From Oxalobacter sp. (GTDB taxonomy: Bacteria > Pseudomonadota > Gammaproteobacteria > Burkholderiales > Burkholderiaceae_D), in contig JAFWUI010000025.1 of NCBI GenBank assembly GCA_017524145.1, positions 1 through 52,413 of the forward strand: a stretch of 52,413 nucleotides of DNA, given 5' to 3'. The notes beneath the pieces are model-generated. The model was not told the origin of the DNA. It was given only the letters and a program-made list of their open reading frames with translations, and ran no database searches. This document shows, piece by piece, positions 36,585-46,504 of the stretch. Numbering within the stretch: the stretch's first letter is position 1; every line of letters begins with the position of its first letter. The translations under genes and the position numbers were made by a program.

Positions 36585-37634
36585 TCAACATTTCAGCGAT
36601 GGGAATAGTTTTGCCTTCAGTTGCAGTCCCGCTTCAGCCACACCTCCAATACGGTTACGCACTGCATTCCATGCCTGGTCCTGTGGTACCGTCTCGATCA
36701 AGATAACATCAATGTCATGGTCATCGAGTTCCCTGAGTACCGCATACAACTGCTGGGCATATCCGGATGGTGTATCTGGCAGATGCCTTACCATCAATTG
36801 AGGATGATACCCGACCAATTTTTCGGCAAATGCATCTGTATGCAGCAGTAGAGCAACCTTTTTCAATGATTCCAAGGTCAATATCTGTTGTATTTCTGAT
36901 ATTGACAGAACGAATGCAGGAGTCTTTGGCGCATAGTGTGGCTCTGTCTGCTTTATCCCGGTATCAGATAAGGGGGCATTGATGACAGGCAATCTTCCAA
37001 TGACTTCCGCAATCTGCCCTGCCGTAATGACACCCGGACGCAAGATGACAGGTCCTACCGTTTCCAGACGGGATAAATCCAAGATTGTCGATTCAATACC
37101 CAAATCACAGGAACCGCCATCCAAAATCATGCCCAACCGTTCATCTGTGCCGAATTCATCCCTGACATGCTGGGCTGTTGTGGGACTGATATGGCCTGAC
37201 CGGTTTGCTGAAGGCGCTGCAATCCCTCCCCTTCCTTGTTTAAAAACCTTCAGCAAGGCAATGGCAAAAGGATGTGCTGGGCATCTCAGGGCAACAGAAC
37301 CTTTTCCTCGGGAAATGGTATCTGGCACATTGACACTCTTTTTCAACACCAATGTCAAAGGCCCCGGCCAGAAAGCATCCATCAGTTTCCGGGCAGATGC
37401 TGGGATTTCAGATACCCAATAGGTGATGTCGGTATCCTTGGAGATATTGACACTTAAAGGACGGTCAGCAGGACGCCCTTTCAAAGCGAAAATCTGCTGG
37501 ACAGCAACTGGATTCTCTGCATCTGCTCCCAAGCCATAGACTGTCTCAGTTGGAAAAGCCACCAACCGCCCGGATTCCAGCATCTGGGCAGCAGTGGCAA
37601 TTGTTTCTGCATCAATTCCGGGATGCAAAGTCAT
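36585..37634 (-). CDS. L-threonylcarbamoyladenylate synthase, Sua5 type
   Basis: Makes threonylcarbamoyl-AMP from threonine, bicarbonate and ATP for t6A37 of tRNA. 349 aa: YrdC catalytic domain (1-200) with [14 protein letters not shown] and KGRPADRPL, and [12 protein letters not shown], then a C-terminal Sua5 domain (about 215-349). The linker contains PHYAPKTP, which closes the active site in Sua5 proteins. Its ATG overlaps the purC stop (ATGA), so it ends a pgk–fba–purE–purC–sua5 run. Confidence 0.93.
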   Translation of the reverse strand: MTLHPGIDAETIATAAQMLESGRLVAFPTETVYGLGADAENPVAVQQIFALKGRPADRPLSVNISKDTDITYWVSEIPASARKLMDAFWPGPLTLVLKKSVNVPDTISRGKGSVALRCPAHPFAIALLKVFKQGRGGIAAPSANRSGHISPTTAQHVRDEFGTDERLGMILDGGSCDLGIESTILDLSRLETVGPVILRPGVITAGQIAEVIGRLPVINAPLSDTGIKQTEPHYAPKTPAFVLSISEIQQILTLESLKKVALLLHTDAFAEKLVGYHPQLMVRHLPDTPSGYAQQLYAVLRELDDHDIDVILIETVPQDQAWNAVRNRIGGVAEAGLQLKAKLFPSLKC

Positions 37635-38509
37635 TCTGTCAGTAGACGGAGTGCTTCGTTGTATTTCTCAGTAGTACGTGCTGACACTTCTTCAGGCAAG
37701 CGTGGTGCAGGCGCTTTCTTATCCCACGGCTGGGAAGACAGCCAATCACGGACATACTGCTTATCAAACGAAGGGGGAGACATACCAACCTGATAGCTTG
37801 ATGCCGGCCAGAAACGGGAAGAATCTGGTGTCAGGATCTCATCAATCAGATAAATCTTACCATCATCATCCTGTCCAAATTCAAATTTGGTATCTGCAAT
37901 GATGATGCCCTTGGATGCAGCATATTCAGCAGCGGCCTTATACAGCGTCACTGCCATATCACGGACTTTCTCAGCAGTTTCAGCCCCGACAATCTCCTTC
38001 ATCCTTTCAAAGGAAATGTTTTCATCATGGTCACCGATTTCTGCCTTGGTTGATGGCGTAAAAATCACTTCAGGCAGTTTCTGGGCTTCTTTCAGGCCTT
38101 CAGGCAACTTGATGCCACAGACAGCCCCGGTCTTCTGATAGTCTTTCCAGCCAGTTCCGATGATATAGCCACGGACAATCGCCTCAATCGGCAGGGGTTT
38201 GAATTTCTTGACGACAATCGCGCGCCCCCGGACCTGGTCCCGCTCTTCAGGTGCCACCAAAGTTTCAGGATCGATATCTGTCATGTGGTTCGGCATCAGA
38301 TGCCCGAACTTCTTGAACCAGAAATTGGACATTGCTGTCAGGATTTTCCCTTTTTCTGGAATCGGGTCTTCCATGATGACATCGAATGCAGACAGACGGT
38401 CTGTCTGGATGACAAGCATCTTGTCATCACCGACCGCATAAATATCACGGACTTTCCCGCTATGCAGGAAAGGCAGTGACTTGATATTGGTTTTCATCAA
38501 TCCGGTCAT
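37631..38509 (-). CDS. purC: Phosphoribosylaminoimidazole-succinocarboxamide synthase
   Basis: Joins aspartate to CAIR in purine synthesis, 292 aa. Signatures: [41 protein letters not shown], and [20 protein letters not shown] near the C-terminus (separate blocks). The ATG at 38509 follows GGGGGTGTT and lies 10 nt after purE; in-frame codons further upstream run through purE in another frame and are rejected. It overlaps sua5 by 4 nt. Confidence 0.95.
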   Translation of the reverse strand: MTGLMKTNIKSLPFLHSGKVRDIYAVGDDKMLVIQTDRLSAFDVIMEDPIPEKGKILTAMSNFWFKKFGHLMPNHMTDIDPETLVAPEERDQVRGRAIVVKKFKPLPIEAIVRGYIIGTGWKDYQKTGAVCGIKLPEGLKEAQKLPEVIFTPSTKAEIGDHDENISFERMKEIVGAETAEKVRDMAVTLYKAAAEYAASKGIIIADTKFEFGQDDDGKIYLIDEILTPDSSRFWPASSYQVGMSPPSFDKQYVRDWLSSQPWDKKAPAPRLPEEVSARTTEKYNEALRLLTE

Positions 38510-38519
38510 AACACCCCCA

Positions 38520-39026
38520 TCAATCAAGTTCTGGAATAACGGCATCCTTGACTTTGTCAACCTGCCTATGACGGAATGCAAGCAGTTTTTCCCGCATTTC
38601 AGGATCGTTCAATGCCAGGACAGCAACAACAGCCAAAGCGGCATTGGCGGCTCCTGCCTCACCGATTGCCAAGGTGGAAACAGGGATGCCTTTGGGCATC
38701 TGTACCATGGAAAGAAGCGAATCCATGCCCTTCATGTATTTGGAAGGGATTGGCACCCCAAACACCGGCAGGATGGTATGGGATGCCACGACACCTGCCA
38801 GATGGGCAGCACCGCCAGCACCTGCAATGATTGCCTGGGCACCCTGTGCTTCCATCTTCGCAATCCAATTGGACAGTTCTTCCGGTGTCCTGTGTGCTGA
38901 CAAAGCACGTGTTTCAAAAGGTATCCCAAAATCGCGGCACATCTTTGCCGCTTCTTTCATGATATCCCAGTCGGATGTAGACCCCATCACAATGCCGACC
39001 AGTTTTTTCTCTTGTTTTTCTGCCAT
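38520..39026 (-). CDS. purE: N5-carboxyaminoimidazole ribonucleotide mutase (class I PurE)
   Basis: Rearranges N5-CAIR to CAIR, 168 aa. [22 protein letters not shown] and [17 protein letters not shown] are class I features, so a PurK partner is expected. No purK lies in the window, although it usually follows purE. It is upstream of purC, 10 nt apart, and is preceded by a strong hairpin (39048-39077) after fba. Confidence 0.95.
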   Translation of the reverse strand: MAEKQEKKLVGIVMGSTSDWDIMKEAAKMCRDFGIPFETRALSAHRTPEELSNWIAKMEAQGAQAIIAGAGGAAHLAGVVASHTILPVFGVPIPSKYMKGMDSLLSMVQMPKGIPVSTLAIGEAGAANAALAVVAVLALNDPEMREKLLAFRHRQVDKVKDAVIPELD

Positions 39027-39047
39027 CTTTTACCTTCTTTGAAAGCA

Positions 39048-39077
39048 GTACAGGTGCAGCCTGAGGTGCACCTGTAC
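39048..39077 (-). terminator. Perfect 11-bp hairpin between fba and purE
   Basis: GTACAGGTGCA and TGCACCTGTAC around an 8-nt loop, 21 nt after the fba stop and 22 nt before purE. There is no clear U-run, so it may be a partial terminator, an RNA-processing or 3'-end-stabilising stem, or an operator. Confidence 0.5.
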
Positions 39078-39097
39078 CTTGTCATCAACATAAACCT

Positions 39098-40162
39098 TTA
39101 CTTCACAATCTGCGAAAGTTCGCCCTTCCGATACCTTTCCGCCATTTTTTCCAGTGGTATCGGTTTGATCTTGGAGGCCTGCCCAGCACTGCCGAACGCA
39201 ATATACCTGGACATACACAGCTTCTTGGCTTCTTCCTGTGCTGCCTTGTTGTACTGCCGAGGATCGAAATGGGAAGGATTCTGTGCCATATAACGGCGGA
39301 TTGCAGCAGTCATCGAAAGACGGATATCAGTATCGATATTGATCTTACGGACACCATGACGGATGCTTTCCTGCAGCTCTTCGACAGGAACCCCATAGGT
39401 CTCACGGATATCCCCGCCATATTCACGGATGACTGCCAACAATTCCTGCGGAACCGAAGAAGAACCATGCATCACCAGATGGGTATTCGGCAGACGGGCA
39501 TGGATTTCCTTCAACCGGTCAAGTGCAAGAATATCACCAGTCGGTTTACGGGTGAATTTATAAGCACCATGGGAAGTCCCGATGGCAATCGCCAACGCAT
39601 CACACTGGGTTGCCTTGACAAAATCCGCCGCCTGCTCAACATCGGTCAACAGCTGCTCGCGGGTCATCTTGCCTTCTGCACCGATACCATCTTCCTTGTC
39701 GGCTTTCAACGTTTCAAGAGAACCCAAAACACCCAGCTCTGCTTCAACTGTCACACCGATTGCATGCGAAAAGCTGACGACTTCCTTGGAAACCGCCACA
39801 TTATAGTCATAGGTGGAAGTTGTCTTACCGTCTGGCATCAGGGAACCATCCATCATCACAGAACTGAAACCAGAGCGGATAGCTGACATACAGACTGCAG
39901 GAGACTGTCCATGATCCTGGTGCATGACAACCGGGATATCTGGATAAGCTTCTACAGCAGCTTCAATCAGATGGCGCAGGAAAGCTTCCCCGGCATACCG
40001 TCTTGCACCTGCGGATGCCTGCATAATGACTGGGGAATTGACTTCAGACGCCGCCGCCATGATGGCACGGACCTGTTCAAGGTTATTGACATTGAATGCT
40101 GGAAGACCGTAACCATTTTCTGCGGCATGGTCAAGCAACTGGCGCATAGACACGATAGACAT
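39098..40162 (-). CDS. fba: Fructose-bisphosphate aldolase, class II
   Basis: Zinc-dependent aldolase of glycolysis and gluconeogenesis, 354 aa, of the subtype found with Calvin-cycle aldolases. Metal and substrate motifs: [29 protein letters not shown] and [10 protein letters not shown], and [25 protein letters not shown] lies before ATG 40162. It follows pgk by 19 nt; pyruvate kinase, often between them in related genomes, is not present here. Confidence 0.96.
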   Translation of the reverse strand: MSIVSMRQLLDHAAENGYGLPAFNVNNLEQVRAIMAAASEVNSPVIMQASAGARRYAGEAFLRHLIEAAVEAYPDIPVVMHQDHGQSPAVCMSAIRSGFSSVMMDGSLMPDGKTTSTYDYNVAVSKEVVSFSHAIGVTVEAELGVLGSLETLKADKEDGIGAEGKMTREQLLTDVEQAADFVKATQCDALAIAIGTSHGAYKFTRKPTGDILALDRLKEIHARLPNTHLVMHGSSSVPQELLAVIREYGGDIRETYGVPVEELQESIRHGVRKINIDTDIRLSMTAAIRRYMAQNPSHFDPRQYNKAAQEEAKKLCMSRYIAFGSAGQASKIKPIPLEKMAERYRKGELSQIVK

Positions 40163-40181
40163 CTTCTGTTTCTCCTAGACT

Positions 40182-41387
40182 TTATTTGGTTGCACGCTGC
40201 ATCAAGATACCGACAGCAGGCAGGACCTTTCCTTCAAGAAATTCAAGGAATGCACCACCTCCAGTTGAGATATAGCCGATTTTTTCTGCAATATTGTATT
40301 TTGCAATCGCTGCCAGGGTATCTCCGCCACCAGCCAATGAATAAGCCTCGGAATCAGCAATTGCCATGGCAACAGCACGGGTACCCCCCCCGAACTGCTC
40401 GAACTCAAAAACACCGACAGGTCCATTCCAGACAACTGTGCCTGCATCTGAAATGATTTTTGCATATTGGGCAGATGTTTCCGGTCCAATATCAAGAATC
40501 ATGTCATCTGCCTCAACATCAGAGACTTTCTTGACTGTTGCAACAGCACTGGCGGCAAACTCTTTCGCACAAACGACATCAACAGGCAAAGGAACAGATG
40601 CACCACGGCTGTTCATGATGGACATGATGCTCTTGGCTTCTTCAACCAGTTCTTCTTCCACCAAGGATTTACCGACTGTCAATCCGGCAGCCAACAGGAA
40701 TGTATTGGCAATACCTCCGCCAATAATCAGGTTATCAACCTTATCAGACAGTTTCTTCAACACCTGCAATTTGCCAGAAACCTTTGCACCACCGACAATC
40801 GCCAGCATTGGACGCCGTGGGGTAGCCGTCGCTTTCTGGAGGGCATCCAATTCAGCAGCCATCAAAGGACCAGCACAGGCAACAGGCGCAAACTGTGCTG
40901 CCCCATAAGTGGTTGCCTCTGCACGGTGTGCCGTCCCGAAAGCATCATTGACATAGATATCGCAGAGAGCCGCAATCTTCTTTGCCAAGTCCTCGCTGTT
41001 TTTCTTTTCACCGACATTGAAGCGGGCATTCTCAAGCAGTACAACCTGCCCTGGCTTGACATCAACCCCATCAGTCCAATCACGAACCAATTCCACCTTC
41101 TGCCCCAACAGTTCACCCATACGGACAGCAACTGCTGAAAGGGATTCTGCCTCGGAGAAAACCCCTTCTTTTGGACGCCCAAGATGGGAAGTCACCATCA
41201 CAGCAGCCCCACCCTTAAGGGCAGCCTGGATTGCGGGAACCGACGCACGAATACGGGTATCTTCTGTTATATTGCCGTCTGCATCACGGGGTACATTCAA
41301 ATCAGAACGGATAAAAACGCGCTTGCCTTTCACTTCGCCCTTATCCACCAGGTCAGTCAGACGCTTAAATGAACTTTCAGCTTGCAT
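40182..41387 (-). CDS. pgk: Phosphoglycerate kinase
   Basis: Interconverts 1,3-bisphosphoglycerate and 3-phosphoglycerate with ATP formation, 401 aa. N-domain substrate site [15 protein letters not shown] and [10 protein letters not shown]; nucleotide-domain [15 protein letters not shown], and the hinge/C-terminal [13 protein letters not shown] and [12 protein letters not shown]. First gene of the fba–purE–purC–sua5 run. A terminator of the preceding aminotransferase lies upstream. Confidence 0.97.
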   Translation of the reverse strand: MQAESSFKRLTDLVDKGEVKGKRVFIRSDLNVPRDADGNITEDTRIRASVPAIQAALKGGAAVMVTSHLGRPKEGVFSEAESLSAVAVRMGELLGQKVELVRDWTDGVDVKPGQVVLLENARFNVGEKKNSEDLAKKIAALCDIYVNDAFGTAHRAEATTYGAAQFAPVACAGPLMAAELDALQKATATPRRPMLAIVGGAKVSGKLQVLKKLSDKVDNLIIGGGIANTFLLAAGLTVGKSLVEEELVEEAKSIMSIMNSRGASVPLPVDVVCAKEFAASAVATVKKVSDVEADDMILDIGPETSAQYAKIISDAGTVVWNGPVGVFEFEQFGGGTRAVAMAIADSEAYSLAGGGDTLAAIAKYNIAEKIGYISTGGGAFLEFLEGKVLPAVGILMQRATK

Positions 41388-41449
41388 AATGGAATGATTA
41401 TTGAAAATAAAGGATATGTTATTTTACCGTACCCAGTTCCCCTGAATCG

Positions 41450-41479
41450 AAAAAAGCACGGAAAAATCCGTGCTTTTTT
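41450..41479 (-). terminator. Bidirectional-looking Rho-independent terminator
   Basis: GCACGGA, AAAA loop, TCCGTGC flanked by A6 and T6, so it works on either strand. It lies 15 nt after the aminotransferase stop and upstream of pgk. Confidence 0.9.
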
Positions 41480-41493
41480 AGGGAAATCCTGAT

Positions 41494-42660
41494 TTACAGG
41501 ATACTGCCTAACCGTTTAATCCCCTCTTGGATGATATCTTCTGTAGCATTGGTGTAATTCAGGCGGAAAGTATTGACATCCGGTGCGCCGACATAGAATG
41601 GATTGCCCGGAACAAAGGCGACTTTCTTCTCCATCGCCTTATTGAACAGCTCCATTGCAGAACGGCCTTTTTCCATCGTCACCCACATGAACATACCGCC
41701 TTCAGGACGGGTATAGGAAACCGTCTTGGGGAAGTATTCATCCATGGCTGCCAGCATGGTCGAAGCCTGCTGACCATACAGGTCAACGATTTTCTTGATA
41801 TGGTCCTCGTAGGAATTGTTGGTCAGATATTCATTGATGGCATACTGGGTAAACACATTGGTATGCAGGTCAGAGCCCTGTTTTGCCGTAACCAGGTAGC
41901 GCATCAACTGCTTGTTCTTGGTGACAACATAACCCAGACGCATACCTGGTGTCACAGTCTTGGAAAAGGACCCCATCAGGATACTCTGTTCATCCAGGTA
42001 TCCAGCTCCGATATATGGCAACGATTCCCCTTGGAAACGCAGTTCGCCATAAGGGTCATCCTCCACAAGCACCGTATCATATTTTGCCAGCACTTCACGG
42101 ACAGCTTTCCGTTTTTCCAATGAGTATGTCAATCCTGTCGGATTCTGGAAATTCGGAACGGTGTACATCACCTTGACCTTGTTCTTCTGCAGGGTCTCTT
42201 CCAGCTTCTGGACATCGATGCCATCATTTTCCAATGGCACAGAGAGGAATTCCGGCTCACAAAGCGACAAAGCCTGGATTGCGCCCAGATAACCCGGTTC
42301 CTCAATCAACACCTGATCGCCTTTGTTCAGCATGACCTTGCCGATTAAGTCAAGCGCCTGCTGTGAACCGTTTGTCAACAGGATATCATCCGGGCTGAAA
42401 TCCAAGCCAAAACGCTTTCTGTACCTCGCGGCAATGGTTTCCTTCAAAGGCACCAGACCTTCAGTTGTGGAATACTGGAACAGCTTACTGCCATATTTCC
42501 GGATGGCATCCTCAATCGCCTGCTGCATTTCCTTGATTGGAAAAGAAATCGGATTGGGCAGACCGCCTGCGAAAGAAATGATTTCTGGATCCCCCAGAAC
42601 CTTCAGGATGTCACGGATGAAAGAGGAAGGGGTATTCAGGATTCTGTTGGAATAGTTCAT
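41494..42660 (-). CDS. PLP-dependent aminotransferase (2-aminoadipate/MocR-like class I)
   Basis: Fold-type I aminotransferase of 388 aa. SFAGGLPNPISFP, LLTNGSQQALDLIGKV and TVPNFQNPTGLTYS match, with the PLP lysine in MGSFSKTVTPGMRLGYV. The group includes LysN, aromatic and broad-range transaminases, so the amino donor is uncertain. The start is not settled: ATG 42660 fits family N-termini, while ATG 42690 lies only about 6 nt downstream of a TATAAT and would give an almost leaderless message. Confidence 0.88.
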   Translation of the reverse strand: MNYSNRILNTPSSFIRDILKVLGDPEIISFAGGLPNPISFPIKEMQQAIEDAIRKYGSKLFQYSTTEGLVPLKETIAARYRKRFGLDFSPDDILLTNGSQQALDLIGKVMLNKGDQVLIEEPGYLGAIQALSLCEPEFLSVPLENDGIDVQKLEETLQKNKVKVMYTVPNFQNPTGLTYSLEKRKAVREVLAKYDTVLVEDDPYGELRFQGESLPYIGAGYLDEQSILMGSFSKTVTPGMRLGYVVTKNKQLMRYLVTAKQGSDLHTNVFTQYAINEYLTNNSYEDHIKKIVDLYGQQASTMLAAMDEYFPKTVSYTRPEGGMFMWVTMEKGRSAMELFNKAMEKKVAFVPGNPFYVGAPDVNTFRLNYTNATEDIIQEGIKRLGSIL

Positions 42661-42695
42661 GGTAATGCCAGCATCAAAGTCTTTGTCCATCGAAA

Positions 42696-42723
42696 ATTAT
42701 ACTGCGGAATAATCAGCTGTAAA
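42696..42723 (-). promoter_or_regulatory. Promoter of the aminotransferase gene
   Basis: TTTACA (42718-42723), 16-nt spacer and TATAAT (42696-42701) on the minus strand, the same elements and spacing as the tRNA-Lys promoter. Confidence 0.75.
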
Positions 42724-42833
42724 CACCATTATCGGTCAGGAAAAACCATATCCATGACTCAGGTCAACAGCCTTCCCACTACATTGAGGCGTATATCCCC
42801 TCAATAGACAGGTAATCAGGAAAAACTTGGGTA

Positions 42834-43325
42834 TCACCGGCTTTCAGGACGGTGCGCCCGATAGATTTTCATGAAGATGGCATCCAATTCCTGTCTGACA
42901 CTGCTGAAATTCTTCGGCCATTCCATATAGCCGGAAGCGTCAAGACTGTCCCCGTTTTTCATCATCAGGCTGAGGGAAAAGCTTCTGCCATCCATAACAT
43001 TCCGGTTATATTTTTTGAAACCATCCCACTGACCGACTTCGTATTTCTTGAAAACCGCTTCAATCTCCCGCATAACCGTCTCATCAACTTCTGCTTCCAC
43101 GGCTTTTTCGTCAGGGACACCCACCGGACGGACCTTTGCAATATATTTCCCTTTGACAGACCGCAATGAATAAGAACAGTTTGAGTACGCCATCGAACCA
43201 CTGGTATAGCAGTAGGAGACGGAAGACAATGCGGAAATTTCTTTACCGGTACCACAACCGGAAAGCAAGACACCTGTTATGACGATGATGCTGGATAACA
43301 GTATTTTCCCTATCCTATCCTTCAT
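42834..43325 (-). CDS. Predicted lipoprotein of unknown function
   Basis: 163 aa with a lipoprotein signal: basic MKDRIGK, hydrophobic ILLSSIIVITGVLL, lipobox LSGC (Cys24). The mature part has two further cysteines (YCYTSGS, SNCSYS), a KKYEVGQWDGF stretch and a C-terminal SSVRQELDAIF helix. No family is recognised. It stands alone between the aminotransferase and tRNA-Lys. The compartment is supported by the signal; the role is unknown. Confidence 0.78.
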   Translation of the reverse strand: MKDRIGKILLSSIIVITGVLLSGCGTGKEISALSSVSYCYTSGSMAYSNCSYSLRSVKGKYIAKVRPVGVPDEKAVEAEVDETVMREIEAVFKKYEVGQWDGFKKYNRNVMDGRSFSLSLMMKNGDSLDASGYMEWPKNFSSVRQELDAIFMKIYRAHRPESR

Positions 43326-43479
43326 GCCCCCTGCCCCTGTTTCCTATCTGCCATATTTTAATTGCATCAGCCTGTTGTTCCCTCAACGACTGAAACTGTT
43401 ATTCCCAGGATTTATCCCATTATGCCTGCTTTTTGACAGTCTGATGAATCTGCCAATGGGCGGAAATAAAAAAATGTGT

Positions 43480-43507
43480 TTTACAAACAGCCAAAAATTG
43501 ATATAAT
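43480..43507 (+). promoter_or_regulatory. tRNA-Lys promoter
   Basis: TTTACA (43480-43485), 16-nt spacer and TATAAT (43502-43507), ending 13 nt before the mature tRNA 5' end. Confidence 0.8.
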
Positions 43508-43520
43508 GAAATCTTCTGTT

Positions 43521-43596
43521 GGGCTGTTAGCTCAGTTGGTAGAGCTGCGGACTCTTAATCCGTAGGTCGTGGGTTCGAGCCCCTCACAGCCCACCA
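43521..43596 (+). tRNA. tRNA-Lys (anticodon CUU)
   Basis: 76 nt with encoded CCA. Acceptor GGGCTGT/ACAGCCC pairs perfectly; D arm GCTC/GAGC; anticodon loop CTCTTAA with CTT; T loop TTCGAGC. The T stem reads GTGGG against CCCTC, leaving one U·U mismatch (positions 50/64). A consensus promoter lies just upstream and a terminator 12 nt downstream. Confidence 0.97.
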
Positions 43597-43607
43597 CCCA
43601 ACACCTT

Positions 43608-43643
43608 GAAAACGCTCGCTTTTTTAGCGGGCGTTTTCTTTTT
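43608..43643 (+). terminator. Terminator of tRNA-Lys
   Basis: GAAAACGC and CGCT pair with AGCG and GCGTTTTC around a T5 loop, followed by TTTTT. Confidence 0.9.
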
Positions 43644-43644
43644 C

Positions 43645-43684
43645 AAAAAAAGAAAACGGGACAGCATACCAGCCATCCCGTTTT
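43645..43684 (-). terminator. Terminator of htpG
   Basis: Minus-strand AAAACGGGA/TCCCGTTTT with a 14-nt loop, followed by a T-rich run, 28 nt after the htpG stop. It abuts the tRNA-Lys terminator. Confidence 0.85.
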
Positions 43685-43711
43685 ACCTTTACAGCGTCCC
43701 GCCTACAGGAA

Positions 43712-45616
43712 TCATTTACCCAGCAGCAGATTGTTCATCAAACGGACATATTCTGCTGGATTTTCCAACGTTCCTCCCTCAGCAAGCACAGCCTGACCGA
43801 ACAAAAGATTGGTCCAGTCATCAAACCGATCGGTTTCATATTTCAGCCGTTGAACCAATGGGTGGTTTGGATTGATTTCAAGGATTGGCTGGGTCGCCCG
43901 GACATTCTGCCCTGCCGCCTTGAGCATCCGCTGCAAATTGGAGGACATATCCTTTTCATCTGCAACCAGACAACATGGCGAATCCGTCAGACGGACCGTC
44001 GTCCGGACATCCTTCGCCTTGCCTTCCAATACTTTCTTCATCTTTTCGATGGTCTCTTTGTAATCGGACTGGCTTTCTTCGTTTTTCTTCTTTTCTTCCT
44101 CATCTGCCAGTTTCAGCAGGTCGAAATCACCCTGTGTAACGGAAACCAGATTCTTTTCCTTGTATTCTGTCAGGAAAGAAAGCATCCATTCATCAACACG
44201 GTCTGTCAGGATGAGGACCTCAACCCCTTTCTTACGGAAGATTTCCAGATGCGGACTGTTTTTCGCAGCATTGTAGTTTTCTGCTGTGATGTAGAAAATG
44301 CGGACCTGCCCTTCCTTCATCCGGGATATATAGTCATCCAGCGAAACATTCTGGACATCTGTATCGTTATGGGTGGAAGCAAAACGCAGCAACTTCGCAA
44401 TCTTTTCCTTGTTGGTCGGATCTTCAGCAATCCCCTCTTTCAGCACCTTGCCAAACTGTTCCCAGAAGGTTGCGTACTGTTCTTTCTTCGCTGGGTCATC
44501 AGACTGTGCCAACTCTTCCAACATCGAAAGGACACGGCGGGTGGAACCATCACGGATCATCCTGACATCACGGGATTCCTGAAGGATTTCACGAGAGACA
44601 TTCAATGGAAGGTCATTGGAATCAATCACCCCACGGACAAAACGCAGGTAGAACGGCAACAGCTGTTCCACATCCTCCATGATGAATACACGTTTGACAT
44701 AAAGTTTCAGGCCATTGCGCTGGGTACGGTCCCAGAGGTTCATCGGGGCTTCCTTGGGAATGTACAGCAACTGGGTATATTCTGTACGGCCTTCCACCTT
44801 GTTATGGGTCCAGACCAGCGGATCATTGAAATCATGGGAAACATGCTTATAGAACTCCTTGTACTGTTCATCCGTGATTTCTGACTTGTTCCGTGACCAA
44901 AGTGCATTCGCCTGATTGACTGTAACCAATTCAGTGACCGTTTTTGTTTCCTTCTTCTCAGGATCCCACTCTTCTTTCGGCATCTGGATAGGAAGCGAGA
45001 TATGGTCTGAATACTTACGGATAATGTTCTGCAATTCCCAGTTATTCAACAGACTGTCTTCCCCTTCGCGGAGATGCAGGATGATGTCCGTACCACGGGA
45101 TGCCTTTTCGATTGTCTCAACCGTGAAACTGCCGGTCCCATCAGATTCCCAACGGACCGCCTGGTCAGCAGGAAGCCCAGCCTTACGGCTTTCCACCGTA
45201 ATCTTGTCAGCGACAATAAAACCCGAATAGAAACCGACACCGAACTGACCAATCAATGCATCATTCTTTTTCTGGTCAGCGGACAGGCGAGACAGGAATT
45301 CCTTGGTCCCGGATTTGGCGATAGTCCCCAGGTTGTTGACAGCATCCTCACGGGTCATCCCGATACCGTTGTCGGAAACCGTGATAGTGCGGGCATCCCT
45401 GTCAAAACTGACCAGGATCTTCAAATCAGTGTCGCCAGCCATCAATTCCGGCTTATCCAACGATTCATAACGGAGCCGGTCGATTGCATCCGATGCATTG
45501 GAAATCAATTCACGCAGGAAAATTTCTTTATTGGAATAAAGTGAATGGATCATCAGCTGCAGGATCTGTTTGACCTCAGTCTGAAAACCCATCGTCTGTT
45601 TTTCTGTTTCAGCCAT
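43712..45616 (-). CDS. htpG: Molecular chaperone HtpG (bacterial Hsp90)
   Basis: ATP-dependent cytosolic chaperone, 634 aa, full length. GHKL ATPase motifs: [18 protein letters not shown] (residues about 38-55), [20 protein letters not shown] and [14 protein letters not shown]; middle domain around [27 protein letters not shown] precedes ATG 45616. Upstream CCCTTGAAA matches the -35 half of a heat-shock (sigma-32) promoter. Confidence 0.97.
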   Translation of the reverse strand: MAETEKQTMGFQTEVKQILQLMIHSLYSNKEIFLRELISNASDAIDRLRYESLDKPELMAGDTDLKILVSFDRDARTITVSDNGIGMTREDAVNNLGTIAKSGTKEFLSRLSADQKKNDALIGQFGVGFYSGFIVADKITVESRKAGLPADQAVRWESDGTGSFTVETIEKASRGTDIILHLREGEDSLLNNWELQNIIRKYSDHISLPIQMPKEEWDPEKKETKTVTELVTVNQANALWSRNKSEITDEQYKEFYKHVSHDFNDPLVWTHNKVEGRTEYTQLLYIPKEAPMNLWDRTQRNGLKLYVKRVFIMEDVEQLLPFYLRFVRGVIDSNDLPLNVSREILQESRDVRMIRDGSTRRVLSMLEELAQSDDPAKKEQYATFWEQFGKVLKEGIAEDPTNKEKIAKLLRFASTHNDTDVQNVSLDDYISRMKEGQVRIFYITAENYNAAKNSPHLEIFRKKGVEVLILTDRVDEWMLSFLTEYKEKNLVSVTQGDFDLLKLADEEEKKKNEESQSDYKETIEKMKKVLEGKAKDVRTTVRLTDSPCCLVADEKDMSSNLQRMLKAAGQNVRATQPILEINPNHPLVQRLKYETDRFDDWTNLLFGQAVLAEGGTLENPAEYVRLMNNLLLGK

Positions 45617-45659
45617 TTGTTACCTCTAAAAGAAGGATATTCATTCAACAATTGCCTGC

Positions 45660-45690
45660 TATATATAGCCAATCCCAAACATTTCAAGGG
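45660..45690 (-). promoter_or_regulatory. htpG promoter, sigma-32-like -35
   Basis: Minus strand CCCTTGAAA (45682-45690) fits the sigma-32 -35 motif; the -10 region (GGCTATAT) fits it less well. TTGAAA with 16 nt to TATATA also reads as a sigma-70 promoter. Confidence 0.5.
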
Positions 45691-45814
45691 ATTTTCTCCA
45701 AAATATCCTCCACCAAAAGCCGACTTTCATAGAAGACCTTGTTCTGATAACCTTCTTACTTTAGATAGATAATCATTTCTGGCGGTTCAACCGCCTTCTG
45801 AAAGGAGTTTTCCG

Positions 45815-46372
45815 ATGAATGAAACCATCAACAATCTGCTGAACCGCCGCAGTATCCGTTCTTACAGACCTGAACAGATCACCGATGATGCACTGAATGC
45901 CATCCTGGAATCCGGCATCTATGCCGCCACTTCCCGTGGCAGGGAAGCCTGGTACCTGACCGCTGTACAGAACCCAGCCCTGCTGCAGAAAATCCGTGAT
46001 GCCGTCCGTGATACCCTGCGGAAAGCCGGGGATGAGAAAAGCCTGGCCAAGGCAGATGACCCAAACTTCTGCCCCTTCTATAAAGCCCCTACCCTGATTA
46101 TTGTTTCCGGCAATGACACCCCAAACACCCGCATCGACTGTGCCAATGTCTGCCAGAACATGTGTGTAGCAGCCCAATCGCTGGGACTTGGCTCGTGCTA
46201 TCTGGCCGGCTATATCATGGCATTCCAGGATCCGGCTGTTGCCGCCGAGTTGAAAAAGGCACTGCAGATTCCTGAAGGGTTCAATCCACAGTTCGGTGTC
46301 TGTGTCGGCTACACAGATGAAAAACCGGCAAAACCCGAACGTGACCGGACAAAAGTCAAAATCATCAAATAA
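45815..46372 (+). CDS. Nitroreductase family flavoprotein
   Basis: FMN-dependent oxidoreductase of 185 aa. N-terminal NLLNRRSIRSYRPEQI carries the FMN-phosphate-binding arginines, and the C-terminal half has AAQSLGLGSCYLAGYIMAF and PEGFNPQFGVCVGY. The physiological substrate is unknown. The RBS AAAGGAG is strong. A perfect small inverted repeat (GGCGG/CCGCC, 45781-45795) lies just before it, with TTGTTC–17 nt–TAGATA as a possible promoter. Confidence 0.88.
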   Translation: MNETINNLLNRRSIRSYRPEQITDDALNAILESGIYAATSRGREAWYLTAVQNPALLQKIRDAVRDTLRKAGDEKSLAKADDPNFCPFYKAPTLIIVSGNDTPNTRIDCANVCQNMCVAAQSLGLGSCYLAGYIMAFQDPAVAAELKKALQIPEGFNPQFGVCVGYTDEKPAKPERDRTKVKIIK

Positions 46373-46384
46373 ACATCAGGCGAC

Positions 46385-46421
46385 GAAAATGCCATGTTGA
46401 AATCATCAGCATGGCATTTTC
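46385..46421 (+). terminator. Hairpin after the nitroreductase gene
   Basis: Perfect 12-bp stem GAAAATGCCATG/CATGGCATTTTC starting 13 nt after the stop; no U-run beyond the stem. Confidence 0.6.
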
Positions 46422-46504
46422 AGTCTTAGATGATTGGCTTGGTTTTCTGAAAATATCTGAAAGAATATCCTTTAGATATCTAATGAATATTTGTATATCT
46501 ACAA

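Noticed and set aside
45740-45780. Fur-box-like sequence (GATAGATAATCATT) before the nitroreductase gene
   Set aside because: Only about 12 of 19 positions fit the Fur consensus, which is not enough in AT-rich promoter DNA.
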